Shown here: positions 1 through 9,899 of the stretch, piece after piece | Position numbering within the stretch: position 1 is the stretch's first letter | Layout of the letters: every line of letters starts with the position of its first letter | Assembly (NCBI RefSeq): GCF_023159225.1 | Contig: NC_063188.1 | Span: 28,719,475 to 28,783,474, forward strand | Source: Perognathus longimembris pacificus | Taxonomy: Eukaryota; Chordata; Mammalia; Rodentia; Heteromyidae | Direction: 5' to 3' | Length of the DNA stretch: 64,000 bases | Program-made: the position numbers and the translations under genes | The notes under the pieces: generated by a model | Told to the model about the DNA's origin: nothing | Databases searched by the model: none | The model's input: only the letters and a program-made list of their open reading frames with translations

Positions 1-127
1 AGAGTAATGATACCTCATTATGGTCAGAAACCACTTCACTAATGGCTATAGTAATGTTCATGTCTTTACCATCTGAACACTATTTTTGGCACAATATCTA
101 TGTCTTCTATGGTTTTATTGATGGAGA

Positions 128-330
128 TTTACTTTTTGCAAGTATCACAGTTTGAACTCATGACCTCAAGCTTGCTCAGCTTGCTTGTTCATGGCTGGTG
201 CTCTTGAATCATACCTCAAGCTCTACTTTTTGTTAGTTATTTTAGAGATGTGGTCTCTCAGACTTTTCTACTTGGACTGATTTCCAACCTTGATACTCCA
301 GATCTCAGCAGCAAGAGTAGCGAAGATAAC
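128..330 (-). mobile_element. Degraded B1-like/Geo dimeric SINE
   Basis: On the minus strand this matches the order of the other two-part SINEs here: a 7SL/B1-like left half (the ctcagatctcagc-type stretch near 300-312 and the act-ggactgatttc stretch) and then a Geo-like right half ending near the TTTGAACTCATGACC stretch at about 150-165. It is strongly diverged, has no clear A-tail and no target-site duplication that I could find, so it is an old copy. Confidence 0.6.
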
Positions 331-934
331 CGACAAGAGCTATTGTTGCCTAATTCGCTTACTGAACTTTTTTAACTTGAATTAAAATAATTTTTAATAT
401 TCTACATGCTATTTTGTTGGATTAAAGCCAATACTTTTTCTAGCCTGTAGTTTGTTATATGTCTTCCCACTTTTCAAAGATCTAAATTTTAGAACTTTCA
501 TAAAATGTAGGTTATCATCTTTCCCTTTTATGAATCATACATTTTTTGTCAAGCCCAATAAATTTATGGGCAATTTCAATCCTGAATATTTTAAGCTGTT
601 TAATCTAAAATTTTAGTTTTTTTTCCCTTTAGTCAGTAATCAGTTTTGGGTTAAATATTGCTTAAATATGAGGTTGAAATTAGTGTTATTTTTTCTGTTC
701 ATAATGACTTTATTATTTTATCCTAAGGTAATGTGGCATACGTGGTTTAGACTTCTCATTTTATAAGATCATTTTGTTAAATTATCTTTTCTCAGAGCGT
801 TTTACTGATGAATATTCATATATTATAAAATTAATTCTTTCAAATGCACAGTATAGTGACTTTTAGTCAATTAACAAAATATTGTTATCATTAATTCCAG
901 AAAACTCATTTCATTCCGAAAGTAGCCTTGTACC
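331..934. other. AT-rich sequence, nothing recognised
   Basis: No open frame of note, no repeat family that I recognise and no tandem structure. It lies between an old SINE and an ancient L1 fragment. Confidence 0.5.
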
Positions 935-1246
935 TGTTACTAGTTGTTCTTACTCGTCCTTCCTCCCAGCCTGTGGAAACCCCTACCCTACTGCAAGTCT
1001 CTATTTGTCTCCTTTAGATATTCTATACACATAGATTTATATAAAATATAACCATTTTAATCTGATTTCTTACATTTAACACAGAGATTTCAAGATCTAT
1101 CCATATTGAAGTATAAACAATTCTTTTTAATGATTGACTAATATTTCTATATGTGGATATATTTTATTTTAGTCATAGATAAACCACATTTTGCTTGTGA
1201 ATTCATCATTTAATGGACACTTTGTTTTATCTCTCCTCTAAAACTG
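935..1246 (-). mobile_element. Ancient L1 ORF2 3' fragment
   Basis: The order of phrases (a cagcctgtggaaacccc-like block, a ttctatacacatagatttatat block, a ccatattgaagtata block and a catagataaaccacattttg block ending in ttaatggacac) follows the antisense of the end of ORF2 in old mammalian L1 families (L1M type). It is interrupted at 1247 by a younger SINE and is too decayed for an open frame. Confidence 0.65.
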
Positions 1247-1250
1247 CTGA

Positions 1251-1281
<31 letters not shown>

Positions 1282-1489
1282 GGCCAGTCCTGGGCCTTGG
1301 ACTCAGGGCCTGAGCACTGTCCTTGGCTTCTTCCCGCTCAAGGCTAGCACTCTGCCACTTGAGCCACAGCGCCGCTTCTGGCCGTTTTCTGTATATGTGG
1401 TGCTGGGGAATCGAACCTAGGGCCTCGTGTATCCGAGGCAGGCACTCTTGCCACTAGGCTATATCCCCAGCCCCCACTGACAGACTTTT
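1247..1489 (-). mobile_element. IDL-Geo SINE with target-site duplication
   Basis: Full dimer on the minus strand. The ID-like left monomer starts near 1475 (GGGCTGGGGATATAGCC-type start with an A-box, then a GGTTCGATTCC B-box near 1411), followed by the Geo monomer down to the GGACTGGCC end near 1281. A poly-A tail (T run 1257-1280 on the plus strand) follows. The 13-bp direct repeat ctgacagactttt at 1247-1259 and 1477-1489 is the target-site duplication. Low divergence suggests a fairly recent insertion into the older L1 fragment. Confidence 0.92.
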
Positions 1490-2192
1490 AACGTCTCTAT
1501 GCAGAATAAATAAACAACAAATACAATATAGTGATGTTTTATAGGAAGACAATAGTGATATCTTTCCAATCCCTGTAATGGAGTAAGTGGTGATCATATA
1601 TATATATATATGATTCCTGACACTGCTGTCACTAGATTATGTTTAATTATACAGAACTATTAGCAAAATAAACAGGATATATTTTCAAGCTTTATTTAGG
1701 TACTAATAACAAAAATCGTACATATTCACTGTGTAGAATGTGAAGATTTTAAAAACACATACATTGTATAATGGTTGCCACAAGAATTAACTTATCTATT
1801 AACATGCATAGTTGTGTGTGTGTAAGTGTGTGTGTTTATATGTGTTTGTGTGTGTGTGTGTGTTTAGAGTTTTGAGTTCAGGATATTTAAGATGCAATCT
1901 GTTAGAAAACTTTTAGTATGATATATAATATTTTTATGTATAGTTACCACAATGTACATTAGACAATAATTAATTATAAGAGCTAAGTATTAATTAGCAG
2001 AAACATACGGCCTAGAAAATGACTCCTGTCCAGAGCAGAGAAAATGTAGTGTTTTCAGAATTTCAAAGAAATGCAAATAGGTGTACAGGAGCAGTGCTAT
2101 GTCATGTGGAGATCAGTACAAAACCATGATGTCTTCTTATCTATTTTACAAATTGAAAGTGCTAAAATGTAAGCAATATTGCAAGCAATTAT
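1490..2192. other. Unassigned AT-rich DNA with two microsatellites
   Basis: It contains a short (TA)n at about 1593-1612 and a (TG)-rich stretch at about 1812-1863. No gene or repeat family is recognised in the rest. Confidence 0.5.
1812..1863. repeat. Imperfect (TG)n microsatellite
   Basis: Runs of TG interrupted by taag and ttata units over about 52 bases; likely length-variable. Confidence 0.85.
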
Positions 2193-2632
2193 TTTTTTTT
2201 CAAATTTTTATTATCAAACTGATGTACAGAAAGGTTACAGTTTCATACGTTAGGCACTGGATACATTTCTTGTACAGTTTGTTACCTTGTCCCTCATACC
2301 CCCCTCCCTCCTCCCCCTTTCCCTTCCCCCCCACACGGAGGTGTTCAGTTCACTTAAACCAAACAGTTTTGCAAGTATTGCTTTTGTAGTTGTTTGTCTT
2401 TTTTTACCCTGTGTCTCTCAAATTTGGTATTCCCTTTCAATTTCCTACTTCCAATACCAGTATACACGGTTTCCAATATACTCAGATAAGATTACAGAGA
2501 TAGTGTAGGTACAACCACAGGAAGGTGATACAAGAACATCATCAATAATAGAAGCTACAGATACACATAGGACGTTGAAAGTAGTTACAACTGTTTCCAT
2601 AACATGGAGTTCATTTCACTTAGCATCATCTT
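2193..2632 (-). mobile_element. 5'-truncated L1 (3'UTR only)
   Basis: Reading from the right on the minus strand, it begins at the GAACTCCATGTTATGG block just after the ORF2 stop region. It contains the full young-type 3'UTR, including the G-rich tract (C runs at about 2299-2335 on the plus strand), and ends with ACATCAGTTTGATAATAAAAATTTG and an A-rich tail. It is collinear with the 3'UTR of the full-length copy at 14730-15240. A duplication at the ends is not clear (gcaatta/gcaattta blocks flank it). Confidence 0.9.
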
Positions 2633-3489
2633 ATTTTTTGAAATGCAATTTACTTTTATGTGTAGGATTGCTTTTTAATCTAAGCACTAAACCATTACCT
2701 AGCAATTGGATAAATTAAGAAATAGTTAAGTCACCAACAGAAATATTAAAATGCTTCTTAAATGCAAAGATCTGTTGCATTTTATTTAAATCCTCTATAT
2801 GCAAGCAAATATATAAATACTTCAAAAATACATTTTAAACTATTATAGTTTATTATTAGCCTATAGTTAGTATAGCTCTATTTCAAATAAAGATATCATG
2901 AGTCTCTCTGAAGATATAATCTCTTTGATTTAGTTAACTAAAATCCATTTGAATTTAAAAATTTTAAGCCATATGATCAGTGCTACCCACTTGCCATCTG
3001 GTGACACTTCTCCAGATGGCACAAAGGAAGTAATAAGTCTCTAAAATTTCCCCCTATAAATCCAAACCAAGAACATGATTATAAACACCTTCATGTTGCT
3101 GAATAACAATGTCAAATTTTAGCTCTTTTTAGGAAACATTTTAATTCTAGCTAATTAAATAACAAGAATATAAATTTTCACTTTTACTCAGTGTAACTTT
3201 GACTGAAATTCTGGGTCATCTACTAGACTACTAGCTTCTGTATACTTGAGATTCACCCTCCCAACTTCACTTCTAACTTTGGGTGGGATTCTCTGTAGTC
3301 TCACTTTTCATCAAAGATATATACAACTAAGGAAGTAGAGCTTTCAGTTCATTTATGGTGGAAAAGAGATGTAAGAGGGGCGCAACTCACTCATGACGTG
3401 TAGAAAATAGAGAAATTGTCTTAACGGAGTTTTTCTTTGTAAACTTCTTATTTTATCCAGGCCTCTAGCCTATGGGAAGATTCTACTTG
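2633..3489. other. AT-rich sequence, nothing recognised
   Basis: No supported gene or repeat. A short inverted repeat (gccatctggtgacacttctccagatggc) lies at about 2993-3020, a possible hairpin with no other context. Confidence 0.45.
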
Positions 3490-4500
3490 TATTCAGGACA
3501 TATCTTCCCCGTTTCTTAATCTTCTCTGAAAATGTCTTTGCGGACATATCCAGAGTGTACCACTAAACTCTAAAGTACTTAGAAAACCAATCAAGTTAAA
3601 ACTCAAAAGACATAATAAATAAAAGACATAATAAATCCACACCTTGTCAACTTAACAGACCAACCATTTTCTTCAAACCATAGCATTTCATCCCTGCCCT
3701 CTAAAAGGCAAATGCTCATCTCTTTATACAAAATACATTCAACCCATCTCCAAGAATCCCTATATTCTTAACAGACACCAAAGTTCACAATCTACTCTCA
3801 TACTCAAGGAGATCTTTTAACAGCAAGTCTCTATAAAATCAAAAGTACATATTCCCAATAGTCAGCAGCACATAATAAACATTACTATCACAAAAAATGG
3901 GACATAGAAAGAAGCAGTGGGACCAACCCAGCAAGGCTTTCTGTTTGGCATCTGGACATACTGAATGAAGAATGAAGTGACCCCACACTTATTGCCTTGC
4001 TAGTTGCATTGCATGTTGTCTCTATTTTGAGCTAGCTATATTCATTGCTGGCAGACATTTCACATTCATGGCATCTTTATCTTCCTTGTCTCCTTGTATC
4101 TTCATCTTTACTCTCTCAGTGAGTGCATCACTCTCTTGGGAGTGTTTTGCAAAGATTCTGAGTATGTTGTGCATTATTCTGCTCTCCAAGCTTTCCTTTG
4201 AAATCATGGTAGAAGCCTCCATAAAGTGATAACTCCTACAGTTTACATGCCAGTAAAGCCAGCATCCTTTGGAAGATGACACCTTGAATGACAGCTGAGC
4301 CTCCAGGAGCTATTGCTGCAGTAGCTTCCCCGGGGTGTTGGCAGCGGTTGAAAGTAAGCTTGGGGAAACAAGTTTCTAAATGGATCTGTGCAAACAGTGC
4401 ATGCCCTGAAGTGCTCCTTTCTCCAGAAAGTCTTTCAAACCCTTCAGTTTTTCATATTTTAGTGATATTAATCTCTTCAGAAGAGTTGTCTTCTTTTTAA
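3490..4500 (-). mobile_element. Possible old LTR-retroelement (MaLR-like) fossil
   Basis: This stretch is compositionally different (CT-rich, moderate GC). In the antisense sense it resembles old mammalian non-coding LTR-element interiors: a caatcaagtt block preceded by an acatatccagagtg block at about 3540-3600, then a long C- and A-rich leader-like region with caaagttcacaa at about 3779. The longest frames (4022-4282 minus and 4288-4500 plus) show no domain and look fortuitous. Assignment is from memory of such families and is weak; a single unrelated repeat or unique DNA remains possible. Confidence 0.35.
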
Positions 4501-4502
4501 AA

Positions 4503-5145
4503 TGTTTATTTTTAAAGTTAAGTTTTATTGTAAAGGTGAAGTACAGAGGGGTTACAGTTACATAGGCCAGGTAATGAGTGCAACTCTTTTTTTGCCAGTG
4601 TCATCTCCTCCCTCATTTCCTCACAGATTTTTCCCTCCCAACCCTTTTCCCCTTCAAGTTGTGTATCTTGTTTTCAACAAAGTATCTAGTGAGTATCACT
4701 GCTGAAGTAATTCATTCTTTGTCCCACCATTTTTGTGCTTCCCCTTCCCCTCCCCAAATCAGACACATTTACACACAAGACAAAAAGCACAAAAATATAA
4801 AAAAGGACAAGAGACGAAAAAAACCACAAAAACACCAAAAATCCAGAAAAAGTAAAACAAAAATCTTCTTGTTTCCATTTCTTGATGTTCATTTTTTATA
4901 AACATCATTTTATATATTCATATGTATATACTGTTTGAGCCTTTGTGATTCCCTCCTGAGAACATCCTTTAGTCTCACTTTGTGAATATTTAGAGACTTG
5001 TTTAATTCTTACCACATTCATAAGGAAATGGAAAGACTTGGAAAAAACTATATTAAGTGAAACCAACCAGATGCAAAGAAACATAGGTTGCATGGCTTCC
5101 CTCGTTTGTAGTAATTAGAATGTGCCTATAAATCTACACATAAAC
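4503..5145 (-). mobile_element. Truncated L1 with 5' inversion (twin priming)
   Basis: From 4503 to about 5011 the minus strand carries the 3'UTR of an older L1 subfamily, with an A-rich antisense block at about 4780-4860. From about 5012 to 5145 the orientation flips: the plus strand reads the end of ORF2 (cattcataaggaaatggaaagacttgg and onward). This head-to-head arrangement of adjacent segments of one L1 is the normal signature of twin priming. The open frames here are by-products. Confidence 0.8.
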
Positions 5146-6276
5146 ACAAAGGATTACCAAAAAATTACTCTTGGACATGATAAATTTAAAAAAACTGTCT
5201 TCTTTAGTCATCAGAATACACATTTCTTTCTTTTGCAAACTACACTTTTTAAACCCTATTGCTCCCATTTGTGCTCCAAATTCTCACAGTAAACCTGGCT
5301 AGAATCATACAGCAAGACCCATGCCATGGCCTGAATATTGGGCTATCCTGAACTATCCTCGTTTATTCATCCATCTATTTTATATTAAGCTTCCTATAAA
5401 TTTTCATGACATTGATGAAAAAGAAAAACACTTTGTCACAATATTGTAGGTATGGCCTATAGTCCAGTTCTCAATAGAATCTTTGTTCCCATCAGAAACC
5501 TTAGGTAAATGGTCGACTGCCTGCATACTTACTGGAATTCTTGAATGCTAAGCTCATATTAAATTCACCAATTAAGATCTGCTTATTGCATTCTAGGGCT
5601 TCTGTAGGTCACTTCACACAACATTTCAAAGTTTCAACATCAAACAAGCAGGATTACAAAAGGTTGCTAAACTATAATGTATAAGTATTAGGTCATAGGA
5701 TTTAGAACTGGAAGAAAAAAATAGAGGCTAATATACTATGGTGGCATATTGAAGTGTAAAACATAGTTAAAGAAAACTTTTAAATCTAAAAGTTAGATCT
5801 AATGTTAGATCTAATGATACTTCTAAGAATTGGTGATTCATTAGTCTTTACAAGATACATATAGTCAATATAAATGATAAATTAACCTCTTTTCAAGAAA
5901 GGAAAATCTGTCAAGACTCAGTAGAAACATTTTAATTGAGTATAAGTTGTGTTTTAAAAATCCATCAGAAAAGAATATTAAAATATAGAAAATGGATTCT
6001 TTATGTTGTAATTTCTATAAGCACTACTATAATTCTATTCAATTAATTCACTTTTTCATAATGCATTATGAATGTATTCCTGTGTATGACTTCTGGCTGA
6101 AAATTTCCATGTTATTTTGTTAGTACTTACAGTTATTACTTATTATTTATTTTTATAAATAATTTTTATAAAGAATTTTAATACTATCTGGATTTTGATA
6201 TGAAGAGAATATGGAGTAAAAAAGATGACATGGACAATAGTACTTTGGAAATCATTTCAAATAAAAAATTATTTAT
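5146..6276. other. AT-rich sequence, nothing recognised
   Basis: No coding or repeat signal supported. A small local duplication (taaaagttagatctaatgttagatctaatg) sits at about 5787-5818. Confidence 0.45.
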
Positions 6277-7480
6277 ACTTTTAAAATTGTTATTGTAGAG
6301 CTGATATACAGGTGGTTTACAGTTACATGAATCAGGTAATGAGTAACAAGTACAATTCTTTTTGAACTATGTTTCCCCTTCTATTGCTTTCTCCCAGTTT
6401 TTCCCTACTGTCCTCAACCATAAGATGTACAGCTCATTATCCACATAGTGTCTAGTGAGTACCACTGTTGTGTTTGTTCCCCCTTGTTCCACCTTTTCTG
6501 TGCCCTCCATTACCCTCCCAAATAAAAAAGACTAACGAACAAGAGAATAGGAAAACAAAATAAAAACAACAACAAAGGCAACTGAAATGTCTCTTGTTTC
6601 CTTTCCTTTTCTTGGAGTTCATTTTTCATAAATTATTATTTTATATGTTCCTATTCACACAGCTATTGAGCCTTTGTCAATCACACCTGTGCATAGCCAA
6701 TTTTGGCCCCGGTGTGTGAATATTTAGAGTCCTATATAATTTATCATGTCCCTGTGTGTATGTGAGATATATATATATATATATATTTCAGTGTATTAAC
6801 TTGGAGATTTTTAGGCCCATTCTAGTTACCACAAATGAGAGAAACCATGTAGTCTACGTTTCTTTGGCTGGATTAATACACTTAATACAATTTTTCCATA
6901 TCTTTCCATTTCCTTATGAAGCATACAGTATCATTCTTTATGATGGATGAGTAGAATTCCATTGTGTATATATGCCACATTTTCTTGATCCATTCATCCA
7001 CTGAGCGACATCTAGGTTGATTCCATATCTTGGTTATGGTAAACAATGCTGCAATGGATGTGGTTAGGCTGGTGGCCTCATTTGTGGTCCATTGGATAAA
7101 TGTCTATGAGTGGGATTGCTGGGTCAGAGGGAAGTTCTTTGTTTAATCTTTCAAGGACTTTTCTAGAGTGGTTGAATGAGTTTATATTTTTACCAACAGT
7201 GTAATAATAGTTCCCTTTTGCCACATCCCTGCCAGCATTTGTTTTTGTTAGTTTTCCTGATAATGACCTTTCTAACTGGAGTGAGATGGAATCTCAATGT
7301 AGTTTTGATTTGCATTTTTTTATGGCCAGAGAGGCTGAACACGTCTTCATCTGTCTATTAGCCAGTCTTACTTCTTTCTCTGAGAAGTCTCTAATACTCT
7401 AACCCATTTACTGATTGTGTACTCTAACCCATTTACTGATTGTGTTGTTGAGTTTTTGAGGGTTTGTTTTGGAGAGTATA
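6277..7480 (-). mobile_element. Mid-age L1: ORF2 C-terminal remnant and 3'UTR
   Basis: Minus-strand L1 of the same older 3'UTR class as the copies at 4503 and 59618 (antisense A-rich aaaaacaacaacaaaggc-type block near 6560). The right part (about 6930-7480) is antisense ORF2 C-terminus, with the CACATTTTCTTGATCC, AAACAATGCTGCAATG and GTGAGATGGAATCTCAATG blocks. It is 5'-truncated near 7480 and contains stops and indels. An (AT)n run lies at 6765-6787 and a 25-bp tandem duplication at 7395-7444. Confidence 0.88.
7395..7444. repeat. Perfect 25-bp tandem duplication
   Basis: Two identical, adjacent 25-bp units (starting tactctaaccc) at 7395-7419 and 7420-7444 inside the L1 ORF2 remnant. Other L1 copies in the window have one unit, so it arose after insertion. 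Confidence 0.9.
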
Positions 7481-7688
7481 CATTCTTTTTGCTATTTTAA
7501 GACTTTGTCATCCAAACAGAACTAAACAGTACTTACATTTCATTTTATGTCACATGTTTTATACTTGCTATCTATTAACAACATTTATAAATGTATAATA
7601 TCATTTGAAGTTAAAATATTGACTCAATAAAGAGACGGCGTTTCTTCATATGATAGCATCACTAAGAATGCCTTTTAAAACTAAGATT

Positions 7689-8105
7689 AAGCTGGATACC
7701 AATGGCCCATGCCTCTAGCCCTAGCTACTGAGAAAGCTGAGATCTTTGGATGAACGTTTGAAGCTGGACTAGGAAGAAAATTCCATAAGACTCATCTCCA
7801 ATTAAGCATCAAAAAGCCATCAGTGTTGTAAATATCACTGTAAACTAACTGTACGACTTGGAGGAGGTGAATTTGGGAGGTAGGAGAAAATGAGGGAGGA
7901 GGTAACAAGTTTGACAAGAAATGTGCTCACTGCCTTATATATGTAACTATAACCCCTCTGTACATCACCTTAACAATGAAATTAAATTTTAAAAAATGTC
8001 CTCGGTAAAACTATGGATCAAGTGTAGAGTGCTAGTCTTGAGCAAAATATAAGCTCAGGTCATTGTCCAAGGCCCTGTGTTTAAGCCATAGAACTGGCAC
8101 AAAAA
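7689..8105 (+). mobile_element. B1-like/Geo SINE split by an L1 3' end
   Basis: The left half (7689 to about 7826: catgcctctagccctagctactgag through ctcatctccaattaa) and the right half (about 8011-8105: ctatggatcaagtg through the Geo end and an A-tail) are two parts of one plus-strand dimeric SINE. About 180 bases containing an L1 3' end lie between them. Both halves are old. Confidence 0.75.
7836..8000 (+). mobile_element. 5'-truncated L1 3' end nested in a SINE
   Basis: The plus strand reads the last part of an L1 3'UTR: aaactaactg, a G/A-rich tract, gagggaggaggtaacaagt, then taacccctctgtacatcac and an AATAAA-like A-rich end. Only about 165 nt were inserted. It interrupts the surrounding dimeric SINE and is therefore the younger of the two. 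Confidence 0.8.
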
Positions 8106-8147
8106 AATGAAACCCCAAACTTCAAAACCTAAAAATCTTAAGATTAA

Positions 8148-8216
8148 GGGCTGGACAGCTGCCTCAGAAGCGTAAAGTCCAAAGACCAAACCTCCACAAT
8201 ATCGTAAAAAAAATGT
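8148..8216 (+). mobile_element. Old ID-like monomeric SINE
   Basis: It starts with gggctgg, has a tRNA-like gcctcagaagcgtaaag core and an A-rich end. It is strongly diverged, so the call is tentative. Confidence 0.45.
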
Positions 8217-8558
8217 AAGAATAATAGAAATTAGAAAATAAAAGTAATGCCAATATAAAAGTAAGCAGTACCTTCACATAAAATATGAATCATTCCAATA
8301 AATTTAAATATTTGCATGATGACTTACATACTAACATTTTAAAGCCATTACATATGTGTCATGCATGTACATAAACATAGTAACATGAATATTTACAACA
8401 TATGTTGTATTTTGCATATCTTAATTATGATACTAAATATTGATCATTTCAATCCCATTACATTTTAAAAGAGCAATGAATTTATATTATGGACAGCTTA
8501 AAGTTCACTTTTCCCACAGACTTTCAAATGTACTCTTGTTAGATCTTGGAAGGTACTA
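8217..8558. other. AT-rich sequence, nothing recognised
   Basis: No feature supported. Confidence 0.5.
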
Positions 8559-8652
8559 GGGCTGGAGGATGCAGTGGTAGAATACCTACCTAGCAAGCAT
8601 AAAGTCTTGGGCTCAAACCCTAGTATCACCCAAAACAAAATTAAAGAAAAAG
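8559..8652 (+). mobile_element. Monomeric ID SINE
   Basis: A gggctggaggatgcagtggtag start (tRNA A-box), cctagcaagcataaag, a gggctcaaaccctag B-box region and an A-rich tail make this a monomeric tRNA-Ala-derived ID element without the Geo half. No clear duplication flanks it. Confidence 0.8.
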
Positions 8653-8794
8653 TTCCATAAATATTAGTTAAAATAATTATTTTTACATTTGACACACATT
8701 TTCAATTTACATTTTGAAACATAATTTCTCTTTCAGTTGAAGTTCAAAATATTACACAGATTAATTTGGAAAAGCAAAACAAGCCATATTGATT

Positions 8795-8965
8795 CAAATG
8801 AAAAAAAAGTTGTGATATATTTATCCAAAGGAAAATTTTATGGCAGTAAAAAGAATGAAACATAGATTCATGTTCCAATATGGAAGAACACTGACAGTAT
8901 TATATTATGTTAAAAAACTAGTGATAATAGACTCTATATTTTATGCTTATGTTTATAGGAAGTAA
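8795..8965 (+). mobile_element. Probable ancient L1 fragment
   Basis: Contains a ttttatggcagtaaaaagaatgaaac block typical of the ORF2 3' end of old mammalian L1 families, in plus sense. Decayed and short; confidence is limited. Confidence 0.4.
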
Positions 8966-9899
8966 CTAAGAGATGGAAATAAATGCAATCCTTCTGTTTG
9001 TTTTTATTATGTATATACAGACGTGTATATATGTAAAAACTACAATTGTAGTACCTTAGACTGAATGATTGTTGAGGAAAATTAAAAATGACTTTAGTGA
9101 GTACAAACAGGGGTTTTATTTTGAGGGATGATAAAAATGTTTCTATATTAGATTATGATGAGTTTGGATAGTTCTGTAAATTTGCTAAAAGCTAGAGATT
9201 TTAATCCATTTTATGATTCAGGTCTAAGGGCCCCCGTTTCTAGCAGCTCTTGGGAATTGACCAAGAGTAGCTGGAATCAAGTCACTCTTTCAGCTAGGGT
9301 AAGTAAAGAAAGTGCTGACCATTCTGTAGCAAACAGAAAGAACTATACTTTAAAAAGTAAAATAGCCAATTCTGTTCCTTCACAGGCAAAAAACCTAGTG
9401 CAAAATATGAGTCTAGTACAAAAGGTGGAACACAGACAGATGCACAGGACAGGGATTGAGGCAGATGACACAAAATGTAATTAGTTCGGAATAGACAGTA
9501 CTTATTAATTATAAATCAGGACAATAACAAGAAGCACAAGGAGCTTTGGAGAACTGAAATGGATTGAAATAAAGAAGCCTTCAGGAAAATGTCTGGGCAG
9601 AAGTGGAGAGAAACAGAGAGATGAAACAAAGAAAATGTGACTTTAAAACAAAATCAGTGTTGGATTCATTCCTGAGCAAATTTGCAATCTAATCAGAGAT
9701 GAGTTCACGAATCACTAGAGAATATAAATACAGGGACGTTTGTCTTCGCTCTCTGGCAGTATTTCCCATGAACATTCCGTTATTTGCATATGTTCCATGG
9801 TATGGCAACACTCAGTTGTGTTGTAAGCATTCAGTCTCATACACTGGCTAGAAAAGTTACAGAAAACATACGAACATATTGAGACTTAACAATATAGTT
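8966..9899. other. Unassigned DNA with a 109-codon open frame
   Basis: A plus-strand frame at 9155-9484 is open for 109 codons. Its Ser/Asn/Lys-rich translation has no domain, signal peptide or membrane segment that I recognise, and there is no splice or promoter context. I treat it as chance or as decayed repeat sequence. Nothing else is supported here. Confidence 0.4.

Noticed and set aside
1593..1612. Palindromic (TA)n, considered as a cruciform or regulatory site
   Set aside because: A simple dinucleotide run, without any other signal.
2993..3020. Short inverted repeat (gccatctgg / ccagatggc), considered as a regulatory hairpin or microRNA precursor
   Set aside because: The stem is only about 9 bp, with no extended pairing around it.
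9155..9484. 109-codon open frame outside recognised repeats, considered as a small gene
   Set aside because: No domain, no initiation or splice context and low-complexity Ser/Lys/Asn composition. The length is within chance for this much AT-rich DNA.
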